14,986 nt of DNA from Clostridia bacterium. GTDB lineage: Bacteria > Bacillota > Clostridia > Oscillospirales > CAG-272. The notes beneath the pieces were generated by a model that saw only the letters and a program-made list of their open reading frames with translations, was not told the DNA's origin and did no database searches. A program made the translations under genes and the position numbers. The stretch lies in contig JAFNZX010000110.1 of the NCBI GenBank assembly GCA_017382615.1, forward strand, positions 1 to 14,986, written 5' to 3'. The first letter of the stretch is position 1. Each line of letters starts with the position of its first letter. Shown piece by piece: positions 1-8,100 of the stretch.

Positions 1-644
1 ACAGCGGTCAGCTGGCGAGGACCGAGTGAGCAGTTGGCGCCAATGGCATCTGCCCCCATGCCCTCCAGCATGGCGACCATCGCCTCGGGGTCAGCCCCCG
101 TCATGAGCTTGCCGTCAGAGCCGTACACGTTGGATACGAATACGGGCAGGGAACAATTTTCCTTGACAGCCAAAAGTGCTGCCTTGGTCTCGGCGCAGTC
201 GTTCATGGTTTCAATGAGCACAAGATCTGCGCCCGCATGCGCACCGATGCGCACGATCTTGGCAAAGCCCTCGACGGCGTCCTCAAACTCGAGGTCACCG
301 TAAGGCTGTAAAAGCTTGCCCGAGGGGCCGATATCCAGCGCGACGTAGGCGTCTGTCACCCCTGCATCGGCAATTGCCGCACGCACGTTTTGCAGGGCTG
401 CGGGGATGATCTCGGCAAGCTCCTTTTCGGTATAGTGCCAAGGGTTTGCACCAAAGGTGTTGGCGGTAATGATGCGGCTGCCCGCATCAAGATACGCGCG
501 GTGAATGGAGCGCACGGTGTCCGCATGCGAAAGATTCCATCTCTCGGGCTGCTCACCCGGAGCAAGCCCTGCTGCCTGCAAAAGCGTGCCCATGCCGCCG
601 TCCATGCATATGATGTTGTCGGATAAAAGTTCTTTTAAGGACAT
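1..644 (-). CDS. metH: Homocysteine S-methyltransferase domain protein (MetH-like), N-terminal part
   Basis: Partial gene; its 3' end lies beyond base 1. It should transfer a methyl group to homocysteine to make methionine in the cytosol. The 214 visible residues form the N-terminal half of the homocysteine-binding (S-methyltransferase) barrel: MDGGMGT at about residues 14-20, TANTFGAN at 60-67, ALDIGPSG near 100 and GANCSLGP at 203-210, where Cys205 matches the first zinc/homocysteine ligand of the family. The later GGCC ligand pair is outside the window. The start ATG at 644 is set by GGAGG (plus-strand 651-655) six bases upstream. It lies 23 nt downstream of metF, so both are probably one transcript; MetF makes the methyltetrahydrofolate that MetH consumes. 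I cannot tell full-length MetH (with pterin and cobalamin domains) from a stand-alone methyltransferase, so the symbol is tentative. Confidence 0.85.
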   Translation of the reverse strand, partial: MSLKELLSDNIICMDGGMGTLLQAAGLAPGEQPERWNLSHADTVRSIHRAYLDAGSRIITANTFGANPWHYTEKELAEIIPAALQNVRAAIADAGVTDAYVALDIGPSGKLLQPYGDLEFEDAVEGFAKIVRIGAHAGADLVLIETMNDCAETKAALLAVKENCSLPVFVSNVYGSDGKLMTGADPEAMVAMLEGMGADAIGANCSLGPRQLTA

Positions 645-667
645 GAAATGCCTCCAAAGCAAGTGAA

Positions 668-1546
668 TTATTTGCCCAGAATATCGGACAGGTTTGCCAT
701 AATGGCAGCTGCCACCTCGGGCTTGTTCATGGAGTATACGTGTACGTTGGTCACGTTGTTGGCAAACAGGTCAATGATCTGGTCGGTTGCGTAAGCAATG
801 CCTGCCTGCTTCATAGCAGCAGGGTCGCTGCCGAATTTGTCCACAAGGCTCAAAAATCTGCGCGGCATGTGCGAGCCCGACAGCTTGATGGCGCGCTCGA
901 TCTGCAAGGCGTTGGTAATGGGCATAATGCCTGCCACCACGGGCACGGTAATGCCTGCCTCGCGCGCCTTGTAAAGGAAATTATAGAGCAGATTGTTGTC
1001 AAAAAACATCTGCGTGGTCAAAAAGTCGCAGCCTGCGTCCACCTTTTTTGCAAGGTGCATCAGGTCTTCCTTTTGATTTTTGCTCTCGGGGTGCACCTCG
1101 GGATAGCACGCACCGCCAATGCAAAAGTCCGCGCCGCTTGCGCGCAGCTCGCGCACAAGGTCGATCGCGTGGTGATACGCCCAATCCGAGCGGTCAGCGT
1201 TCTCTAAGTATGCGGGAATGTCGCCGCGCAGCGCCATGACGTTTTGGATGCCTGCCGCACGGATTGCCTCAATCTGCGCATGCACCGTTTGCTTACTTGA
1301 GGATACGCACGTCAAGTGCGCCAGCATGGGCACGTTGTAGGTTTCTTTTATGCGCTTGGCAATCTCTAAGGTGTATTTTCCCGTGCCGCCGCCCGCGCCG
1401 TAGGTTACGCTCATAAAGGGCGGCTTGAGTGCTGCGATCTGCTCGATGGCAGACTCCACGCTCTCAAAGGCAGTGTCTGTCTTGGGCGGGAACACTTCAA
1501 AGGAAAGGGACAGCTTATCGCTTTTCAAAATGCTTGTCAGTTTCAT
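668..1546 (-). CDS. metF: Methylenetetrahydrofolate reductase
   Basis: A cytosolic FAD enzyme that reduces 5,10-methylene-THF to 5-methyl-THF, the methyl donor for methionine synthesis. The 292-residue length fits bacterial MetF. Visible family motifs: SFEVFPPKTD (15-24; Glu17 matches the catalytic Glu28 of E. coli MetF), SVTYGAGGGTGKYT (46-59), LAHLTCV (75-81), NVMALRGDIP (102-111; Asp109 matches the flavin-tuning Asp120), GGACYPEVHPES (144-155), DFLTTQMFFDN (174-184) and VVAGIMPITN (203-212). The ATG at 1546 has GGGAG about 10 bases upstream. The gene is first in an apparent two-gene operon with the homocysteine methyltransferase and is read from a perfect sigma-A-type promoter. The predicted leader is only about 25 nt, too short for a SAM riboswitch or T-box. 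Divergent from the secreted discoidin protein. Confidence 0.96.
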   Translation of the reverse strand: MKLTSILKSDKLSLSFEVFPPKTDTAFESVESAIEQIAALKPPFMSVTYGAGGGTGKYTLEIAKRIKETYNVPMLAHLTCVSSSKQTVHAQIEAIRAAGIQNVMALRGDIPAYLENADRSDWAYHHAIDLVRELRASGADFCIGGACYPEVHPESKNQKEDLMHLAKKVDAGCDFLTTQMFFDNNLLYNFLYKAREAGITVPVVAGIMPITNALQIERAIKLSGSHMPRRFLSLVDKFGSDPAAMKQAGIAYATDQIIDLFANNVTNVHVYSMNKPEVAAAIMANLSDILGK

Positions 1547-1578
1547 GTATATGCACTCCCAAAATCATCGTTGTATTC

Positions 1579-1607
1579 ATTATACACCTTTTACAAAAGC
1601 GTGTCAA
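1579..1607 (-). promoter_or_regulatory. Consensus sigma-A promoter of metF
   Basis: Read on the minus strand, TTGACA (plus 1602-1607) and TATAAT (plus 1579-1584) are separated by exactly 17 nt, a perfect match to the housekeeping consensus. Transcription would start near 1572, giving a leader of about 25 nt before the ATG at 1546. Confidence 0.85.
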
Positions 1608-1623
1608 GAGCGGTTTTATGTGC

Positions 1624-1652
1624 TTGACAGTTGGTTGCGTATATGGTATAAT
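1624..1652 (+). promoter_or_regulatory. Consensus sigma-A promoter of the discoidin protein gene
   Basis: TTGACA at 1624-1629 and TATAAT at 1647-1652 with a 17-nt spacer; TG at 1644-1645 adds an extended -10. The start would be near 1659 and the ribosome site AAGGAG follows near 1671-1676. Only 16 bp separate its -35 from the -35 of the divergent metF promoter. Confidence 0.87.
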
Positions 1653-1683
1653 GAACATATAATCGATTAAAAGGAGCGTAACT

Positions 1684-4600
1684 ATGGTAAAAATGACGAC
1701 AAAGAGAGTCTTGTGCGCGATTTTTGCATTGGCGTTGATGCTGGGGTGTGCGACAATCCCCGCGTTTGCCGCTGCTGTCCCCGAGGATTACGTCAACGTG
1801 GCTAAGGGTGCTGCGGTGTCGGTATCCAAGGCATCCTCCAAGACCTCGGGAGAAAACTCCTACGAAATGCCCGGTGAGAACTGGTGCAAGGCAATGTTGG
1901 TGGACGGTAAGACCAACACGGGCTGGTCAACCAATCCTTACGACGTGGAGACCGATAAGACCAAGCCCGTTACCGTTACTGTTGACCTCGGCATTGTGAC
2001 CGAGATCGCAAGAGTGGTGATTGTGCCCACCGCGAGCGGCAACAATTTTCCCGTGACATACAGTATTCTGACCTCGGTGGACGGTGAGAATTATACCGAG
2101 AGAGCTAAGAGTGAAGGCAATCCCGGTGTGAACAAGAGCAAAAACGTGCACGATTTTGCACCCGTGCAGGCAAGGTACGTGCAGATGCACGTCACCGAGC
2201 GTTATGCGGTGGAATCCGTTGGCGGCGGTCAGAGCTCGGACGGACTTTTGGTACAGCTTTCCGAGATAGAGATCTGGGGTAAGGAAGCGCAGCGCGCAAG
2301 CCTGAATAAGCATGCGATCGAGCTTATGCCCGGTGAAAGCGCACAGCTGGAAATGCTGCTTTCGGGCTTTGCAAGCGCACCGGAAGTGACCTGGAAGAGC
2401 AGTGATTCCTCGGTTGCAACCGTGGATCGAAACGGCAAGGTCACTGCCGTGGCAGTGGGGACGGCTACTGTGACGGCAAGTGCAGGCAAGGTCAGTGAGA
2501 GCTGCCGCGTGCAGGTGACGAAAGAAAAGGATCGCTTTGACGATAATATCATGATCTCGATCTTCTGGCCGCCCACCAAGCAATACGTCAACGACGAGCA
2601 GTATAAGCTGATGGCAGACGCGGGCATTACCTACGTGATGGGCGCGGGGGATGCGCTTGGTGAAAAGCACGTGCAGGAAAAAATGCTGGAGCTTTGCGCC
2701 AAGTACGGCATGATGATGACCGTGGGAGACGACCGCCTGGGCGGAAACCTTTTGCGCATGAGCGAGGAGGAGATTCTTGCCGTGGTGGAGGAATACAAGA
2801 ACGTCCCCGGTGTGGGCGGCTACTATATGCTGGATGAGCCGTTCAACCCCAATACCTTTTTTGATGCTTACCGCATTCTCAAGAGTGCCGAGCCCGACAA
2901 ATATATGCATCTGAATTTCCTGCCTGCGGGTGCGTACGCCAATATGGATACGTACAAGTCGCAGCTCAACGACTGGTGCAAGCTTTGCGCATCCACGGGA
3001 TACCCCTTGGATTATCTGATGTACGACCGTTACCCCTACGGGCCTGCTGCGGGCAGCATGGACAGAGTGGGCTTCCTTTCCAATATGGCAGCGGTGCATG
3101 AGGTGGGACTTGCCAACGGCGTCAAGACGGGCGCGTATATCCAGTCTGTGTGCATTCCCGGTGCATACCGCCGTCCGACGGACAGCGAGATCCGCTATGA
3201 GATCTACATGTACATGGCGTATGGCTATAAGCAGATCTCGTACTTTACGTGGTTTACGCCCGTGGATCGTTCCGAGCCCTTTGCAGACGGCATTATTTCC
3301 GCAACGGGCGTGCCCAATAAGCACTATGCGGGGGTCAGTAAGGTCAACCACGAGGTGCTGGCGCTTGGCAAGGTGCTGATCGATTGTGACGCGCTGGAGA
3401 TTTACCTCAACGGCGAGACCTGGGGACAGGAGAGTATTCCTGCGGATTTTCCTGTGCAGCCCGCAGACAAAAAGAACTATACCGTTTCGCTGCTCAAGAG
3501 CAGGGAGGACGGCAGAAATTATATCATGGTCGTCAATAACGATTTCTCGCGTCAGCAGACCGTAGAGCTGTCTCTTGATGCCGACATCACGGCTCTGTGG
3601 GAGGTAAGCAAGCAGGATGGCAGCCTTTCCTCTGTGTCCTTTAGCGGCGGTAAGCTCAAGCTTGACCTGGCTGCGGGCGACGGTATTCTGCTCGCACTGC
3701 CAAAGGGCATGGATTTTGCCGATCCTGTTGTGCAAGCTCCCGTTGGTACCAACCTTGCTCTTGACGCGCAGATTACGTGCGACAGCTCCACGGGTACCTC
3801 CAATCAATATATGGACAATCTCAACGACGGTGAGCGCGAGTGTGATATGAGCGGTACGCTGGGCTGGGTGTCGAACGGACCGCGTGAGAGTGAGATTGTC
3901 GTTGACCTCGGCTATGCTGCAAAGCTCAACCGCGTGGATATCTATCCCGCAGGTACGGGGAAGCAATTCGGCAGAAACTTTGGCAAGACGGTAATCATCA
4001 GCGTTTCCGAGGACGGTAAGACCTGGAAAGAGGTCGCAAGAAGCGAGAGCGTCAGCGCGCGCGACGAAGTTCCTTCCTTTACCTTTGATGAATCCTTGGC
4101 GCGTTACGTCAAGCTGGAGATATCGGATTACGGCAAGACCCTGGCAATTGCTGAGATTGAAATATTCATGGACGATGGATCGGTCGGTGCACCGGGCAGC
4201 ATACAGCGCCCGAACGAGGAGATCATTTATACCGAGGGTATGAATATCGCCTTGAACAGACCCTACGACGTTTCCAGTGACACCAGCCAGGAATACGTGG
4301 CGTGGGGCTGGTCGGGCAAGTTTATCAACGACGGTAAGCTGGATAACGGCTGGACCTCCAACGTCAAGATCCACGATAAGGCAAGAGCAACGGAATCGGT
4401 CGTGATTGATTTCGGTGACGTATTTGCCGTGGATCAGATCGTGGTGCATCCCATATCCGATCTGTGGCCCGAGGATTTTGAAATATTGCTTTCCCCGGAC
4501 GGAGAGAATTGGGTGTCTGTCGATAAGCAGACCGGCAGTAAAAAGCCGAATGAGCCGTATATTGTGCAGCTTGCAGAGCCCGTTGATGCAATTATGGTGA

Positions 4601-5064
4601 AATTTGAAGCCACCAAGCTGCGCAGCACTGCAGCGGACGGGTATATGCTGCAGCTTGCGGAAATTGAAGCCTACGGCACGCCCGTGTGCGACAAGAGTGC
4701 ACTGCAGGCAATCATGGACGAATACGTGGCAGCAGGCGGTGACGTCAATGCCGAGGCGTACGTCAAGGCGCAGGCGGGGATGGATAACGCCCTTTTGACC
4801 TCCACCTCCATGAACGTGCTCATCCGCGCGCTCAAGGCTTCCATGCCGCAGCCCGAGCAGAGCAGTGAGGAGGTAACGACCGAGCCTGGGGCAGGCGAAA
4901 ATACCGAGCCCGTAGGGTCGAGTAGCTCGACAGAGTCGAGCATAGAATCGACCGCATCCGGGGAAGAACCCAAACGCGGCTGTAAGAGCATCGTGGGCGC
5001 ATGCGTCCCCGCAGTCATCATTGCAGCAGGCGTTGTGTGCTTTGCAAAAAGAAAGAGAAAATAA
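1684..5064 (+). CDS. Secreted multidomain discoidin/Big_2 protein with glycosidase-like core and C-terminal anchor
   Basis: A 1126-residue envelope protein, probably binding or cleaving glycans outside the cell. In order: signal peptide (1-30, likely cut after AFA; a lipobox-like MLGC at 19-22 is an alternative); F5/8 type C domain (about 38-198, ending QLSEIEIWG); Big_2 Ig-like domain (about 205-278, with VTWKSSDSSVATVDRNGKVT); TIM-barrel-like region (about 284-565) with GYYMLDEPF at 379-387, whose Glu385 could be the acid/base; beta-sandwich (570-675); two more F5/8 C domains (about 688-828 and 853-998); a small helical segment (1003-1052); a Ser/Thr/Glu-rich linker; then GCKS (1099-1102), a hydrophobic stretch and a KRKRK end. 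No LPXTG is present. I cannot name a glycoside hydrolase family; the barrel assignment is inference from pattern. AAGGAG sets the ATG at 1684. Single-gene transcript with its own promoter and terminator. Confidence 0.85.
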   Translation: MVKMTTKRVLCAIFALALMLGCATIPAFAAAVPEDYVNVAKGAAVSVSKASSKTSGENSYEMPGENWCKAMLVDGKTNTGWSTNPYDVETDKTKPVTVTVDLGIVTEIARVVIVPTASGNNFPVTYSILTSVDGENYTERAKSEGNPGVNKSKNVHDFAPVQARYVQMHVTERYAVESVGGGQSSDGLLVQLSEIEIWGKEAQRASLNKHAIELMPGESAQLEMLLSGFASAPEVTWKSSDSSVATVDRNGKVTAVAVGTATVTASAGKVSESCRVQVTKEKDRFDDNIMISIFWPPTKQYVNDEQYKLMADAGITYVMGAGDALGEKHVQEKMLELCAKYGMMMTVGDDRLGGNLLRMSEEEILAVVEEYKNVPGVGGYYMLDEPFNPNTFFDAYRILKSAEPDKYMHLNFLPAGAYANMDTYKSQLNDWCKLCASTGYPLDYLMYDRYPYGPAAGSMDRVGFLSNMAAVHEVGLANGVKTGAYIQSVCIPGAYRRPTDSEIRYEIYMYMAYGYKQISYFTWFTPVDRSEPFADGIISATGVPNKHYAGVSKVNHEVLALGKVLIDCDALEIYLNGETWGQESIPADFPVQPADKKNYTVSLLKSREDGRNYIMVVNNDFSRQQTVELSLDADITALWEVSKQDGSLSSVSFSGGKLKLDLAAGDGILLALPKGMDFADPVVQAPVGTNLALDAQITCDSSTGTSNQYMDNLNDGERECDMSGTLGWVSNGPRESEIVVDLGYAAKLNRVDIYPAGTGKQFGRNFGKTVIISVSEDGKTWKEVARSESVSARDEVPSFTFDESLARYVKLEISDYGKTLAIAEIEIFMDDGSVGAPGSIQRPNEEIIYTEGMNIALNRPYDVSSDTSQEYVAWGWSGKFINDGKLDNGWTSNVKIHDKARATESVVIDFGDVFAVDQIVVHPISDLWPEDFEILLSPDGENWVSVDKQTGSKKPNEPYIVQLAEPVDAIMVKFEATKLRSTAADGYMLQLAEIEAYGTPVCDKSALQAIMDEYVAAGGDVNAEAYVKAQAGMDNALLTSTSMNVLIRALKASMPQPEQSSEEVTTEPGAGENTEPVGSSSSTESSIESTASGEEPKRGCKSIVGACVPAVIIAAGVVCFAKRKRK

Positions 5065-5080
5065 GATAAAGGACAATGAA

Positions 5081-5115
5081 GAAAGGCTCGTCGCAAGACG
5101 AGCCTTTCGGTTTTT
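5081..5115 (+). terminator. Intrinsic terminator between convergent genes
   Basis: A perfect 12-bp stem (arms 5081-5092 and 5097-5108) closed by a GCAA tetraloop (GNRA type) and followed by GG and five T. It starts 16 nt after the stop of the discoidin gene. The T-run overlaps the stop codon of the opposing DUF4340-like gene (5114-5116). On the minus strand the hairpin lies just after that stop but lacks a clean U-run, so it is strongest on the plus strand and may act weakly in the other direction. Confidence 0.9.
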
Positions 5116-8100
5116 AATTTTTACTGGTTGCAACGACCTCTTGACCGTCCACAACTCTTTGGGCATCCGAGATCAGCTTTTCCACAAAGGTGGAAAGCAC
5201 GAAGAACGTGCCCTGACCGTTCTGAGGATCGCCCGGATCATCGGGGGAGTCCACCAGCTCGACCGTCATATAAGACTTGAGGTTGGAGTAGCGGTAGAAG
5301 CGGTAAATGGTGTAGCGCGTCGTGCCGTCCGGGTCAGCTGCCGTGATGGTCAGCTTGAGCTGGCATTCGCTGTCGGGTGTGGCGCGGAAGGCAGCCATTT
5401 CCTCCTCGGTCAGATCGGTAGCACCCTCAACAGACGCGTAGAGCAGACCCTGGTACATTTTGCGGAAGTTGTCAGCCGCTGTAGAGAGCTGCTCCTTGCC
5501 GCTTGCGGTGTGCAGCAGAACTTCGTAATCCAGCTGCTCACCGTTGGCACTGACGACCATATTGCCCGAGGATACCGTGGAAAGCAGGAGGTATCCCCAT
5601 TCGCCCGTCTTGCCGTCTACCAAAATATAAGAACCGTCAGCGGTCTTGTAGTAAGCGCCGTTGCCCCAAACGCCCAGCGTCACGTTAGAGGTGTTTGCCT
5701 TGGACCAGGACTGCTTTGCAACGTTGTAGATCTCAAAGTAATTTTCAGTCTCGTTGAAGCGCAGGGGCGTGTTGCCCGTGGGATAGAAGGTCACACCGTT
5801 TCTGTCGGCACTGTTTACCACCATGGAAGAGGTATCCTTGTCGGTAAAGTAGATCGGAGGCGTCAGGGTTTTGATTGTGAACCAATCGCCCGTGCCGTTG
5901 TCGATCAGAATATACTGGTCGTCTGCGGTAATATAGACCGTGGAGTTGCCCCAAGAGCCCATGCCCTGGGTCAGCTGCTTGCCGTGGCTGCTGTTTTTAT
6001 CCAGCATAAACAGGTATCCGCTCTTAGTGTAGAAGTAGTCGGTCTGGTATGCTGCCTTACCCTCTACTGTGTTGGCACTGATAATCGCGCCGGTGGATGC
6101 ATCCAATACCTTAACGTCTGCGCAAAGTGCGTAGCCATGCGCCTTATCGGCACGGAAGTACATGTAGTAGGTGTAAGTGCCCTTGGATTCATCGGTTTTG
6201 GTCTCAATGAACATGTAATCTCTTGCGTACTGCTGCGACATAGGATACTGCACCTTGCCCTTGGTCGCGTACTGTGCGGAGATCATGTAATCCGAGATTT
6301 GAATAGGCGTAAGAGGATTGCCTTCCCCGTCCACCAGCACGTAGGTGCCGTTTTCCTGCTTGATCGTATAGGTGAGCTCCTTGCCGTCAACAGTCGCGGT
6401 GTGTCCGTTTCCTCTGCCGGGCAAGAAGGTCATCTGAGAGGTTGCGGAGTTGTCAATACCAAATTTGATGCTGTTTTGCCCCCAGGAGTAGATCACATCC
6501 TGCACGTATGCAACGTTGAGCTGCACGAAATAGGAGTCGTACCAATCCACGTCGCTCCATTCAAGGAAGGGAACGGCACTTTCGTAAAGCTCTACCAGCA
6601 TAGGGGTATACACGTAGACGTATTCACCGTCCTCGTTCTTTGCCATGATCTCACCGTAAGCGTAGTAAATGCCTGCGGTGGTTTTTTTACTGATGCTGAT
6701 GCGGTTGAACACGGTAAAGGTTTTGCCTTGCTCGTCCACGTCGTCATAATAGTAGGAGATGATGTGCGCAGGCTCCAACACGCCGTATTCGTCCATGACG
6801 TCTGCGTCGGGATCCAGCTTGATAATGCGCAGCGCGGCAAGAGAATACAGGTTGTAGAGCGCGGTGTTAACGTTATCGTAATTGGGGAAATAGCCCTTCA
6901 TGTATTCCGAATCGGTCTTGTAGGACATGGAGGAATACATGGTATTTTCTCTTTCCTCCAGGTCAAGATACGAGAAGTCGCATACCTTTCTGGAGTACAG
7001 CTTGAACAGCTCGTCGTACATTTCCTCGGAAACCTCGGCGTAAGCCTTGGTAAGCTCCTCTCGGTCAATCTCCTCGGGCTTTACCGTTTCGGGATCTATG
7101 CCAAGACGTTTGCAAGCCTCTTTGAAAATGATATCGTTGATCTTTTCGTGGTCAATGTCACTTTCAATGATGAAATGCTCTACGTCAAAGTAGGTGTTCA
7201 TGGAGGAAGGATAGGAGACCATAGGGGTCAGCAGCACCTCTAAGGGCTGCAGCACGTAATCCTTGATGCCGTTTGCGGACAGGATATATACCTTATCTCT
7301 GCCCTGGAGCTGCGCGTAATAGCCTGCACCGGAAACGATGGGATCGCCCACGATGACCGTGTAAGACGTACCGTCGCCTGCGGTGGTGGTGAATGTGGCA
7401 GGCTTGTATTCGTATTCACGCTCAGTGCCGTCCTCCAGCGTTTCCTTACGCGTCTGCGCAACCAGACCGTATTCCGCATAGCGGATGGTGCCGTCAGGCT
7501 CACGGTCGGGATCTGCCAGTCGTTCCATGGAGATGGTATAGCCGCAAGCACTTGACAGTTGTGCAAAGGATTCAAGGCTAAAGGCGGTGGTGTCATAGCC
7601 GTCGATATAGAAGTTGTTGGTGTCCTGCTCACGGATAAAGGTAAATGAGCCGTGCTCGTTGGTAATTTCAATCTTGTCAATGCGGTTCTGCGGCTTTTTG
7701 CCAAGTGAGGAGGAAGCGTCGTAGGTCAGCTGGCGGAACAGCATGACTCTGCCGGAAAAGCCCACGACCTCAGTTCCCTCGGTTTCCACCACGGCGTAAA
7801 CCTTGCAGGCACCCGTTTTTGGGTCAACCTGAATCAGCGAGTCGTGATCGGTTACAAAATAGCCGTCCGCGTCCTGCGGCAGGGGATCAAAGCTGAAATT
7901 GGGGAAGGATCCGTTGAGATGGCACAGGTGATAGATACCGTCGATTTTTTTGACGTAGTATTTGGTCGAGATGACCTCTACCTCGCCGTTCTCACCCACG
8001 ATTTTGACCTGCTCGTTGTAGGTCAGAATACTGACCAGTGCGCGTACACCGATCAGCACACCGATCAGCAGGGCAAAGCTGACGGCTAAGGCAATGGCAG

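Noticed and set aside
34..626. Plus-strand frames over the metH region
   Set aside because: The minus strand encodes clear homocysteine methyltransferase motifs throughout.
1927..5166. Open minus-strand frame of 1079 codons opposite the discoidin gene
   Set aside because: It is in codon register with the real gene and open only because that gene avoids TTA/CTA/TCA codons; its translation is rich in His, Cys and Arg with no domain, and no ribosome site or promoter supports it.
5021..7243. Open plus-strand frame of 740 codons opposite the DUF4340-like gene
   Set aside because: Same codon-bias shadow; it also runs through the terminator hairpin and has a Val/His/Gly-rich composition without domains.
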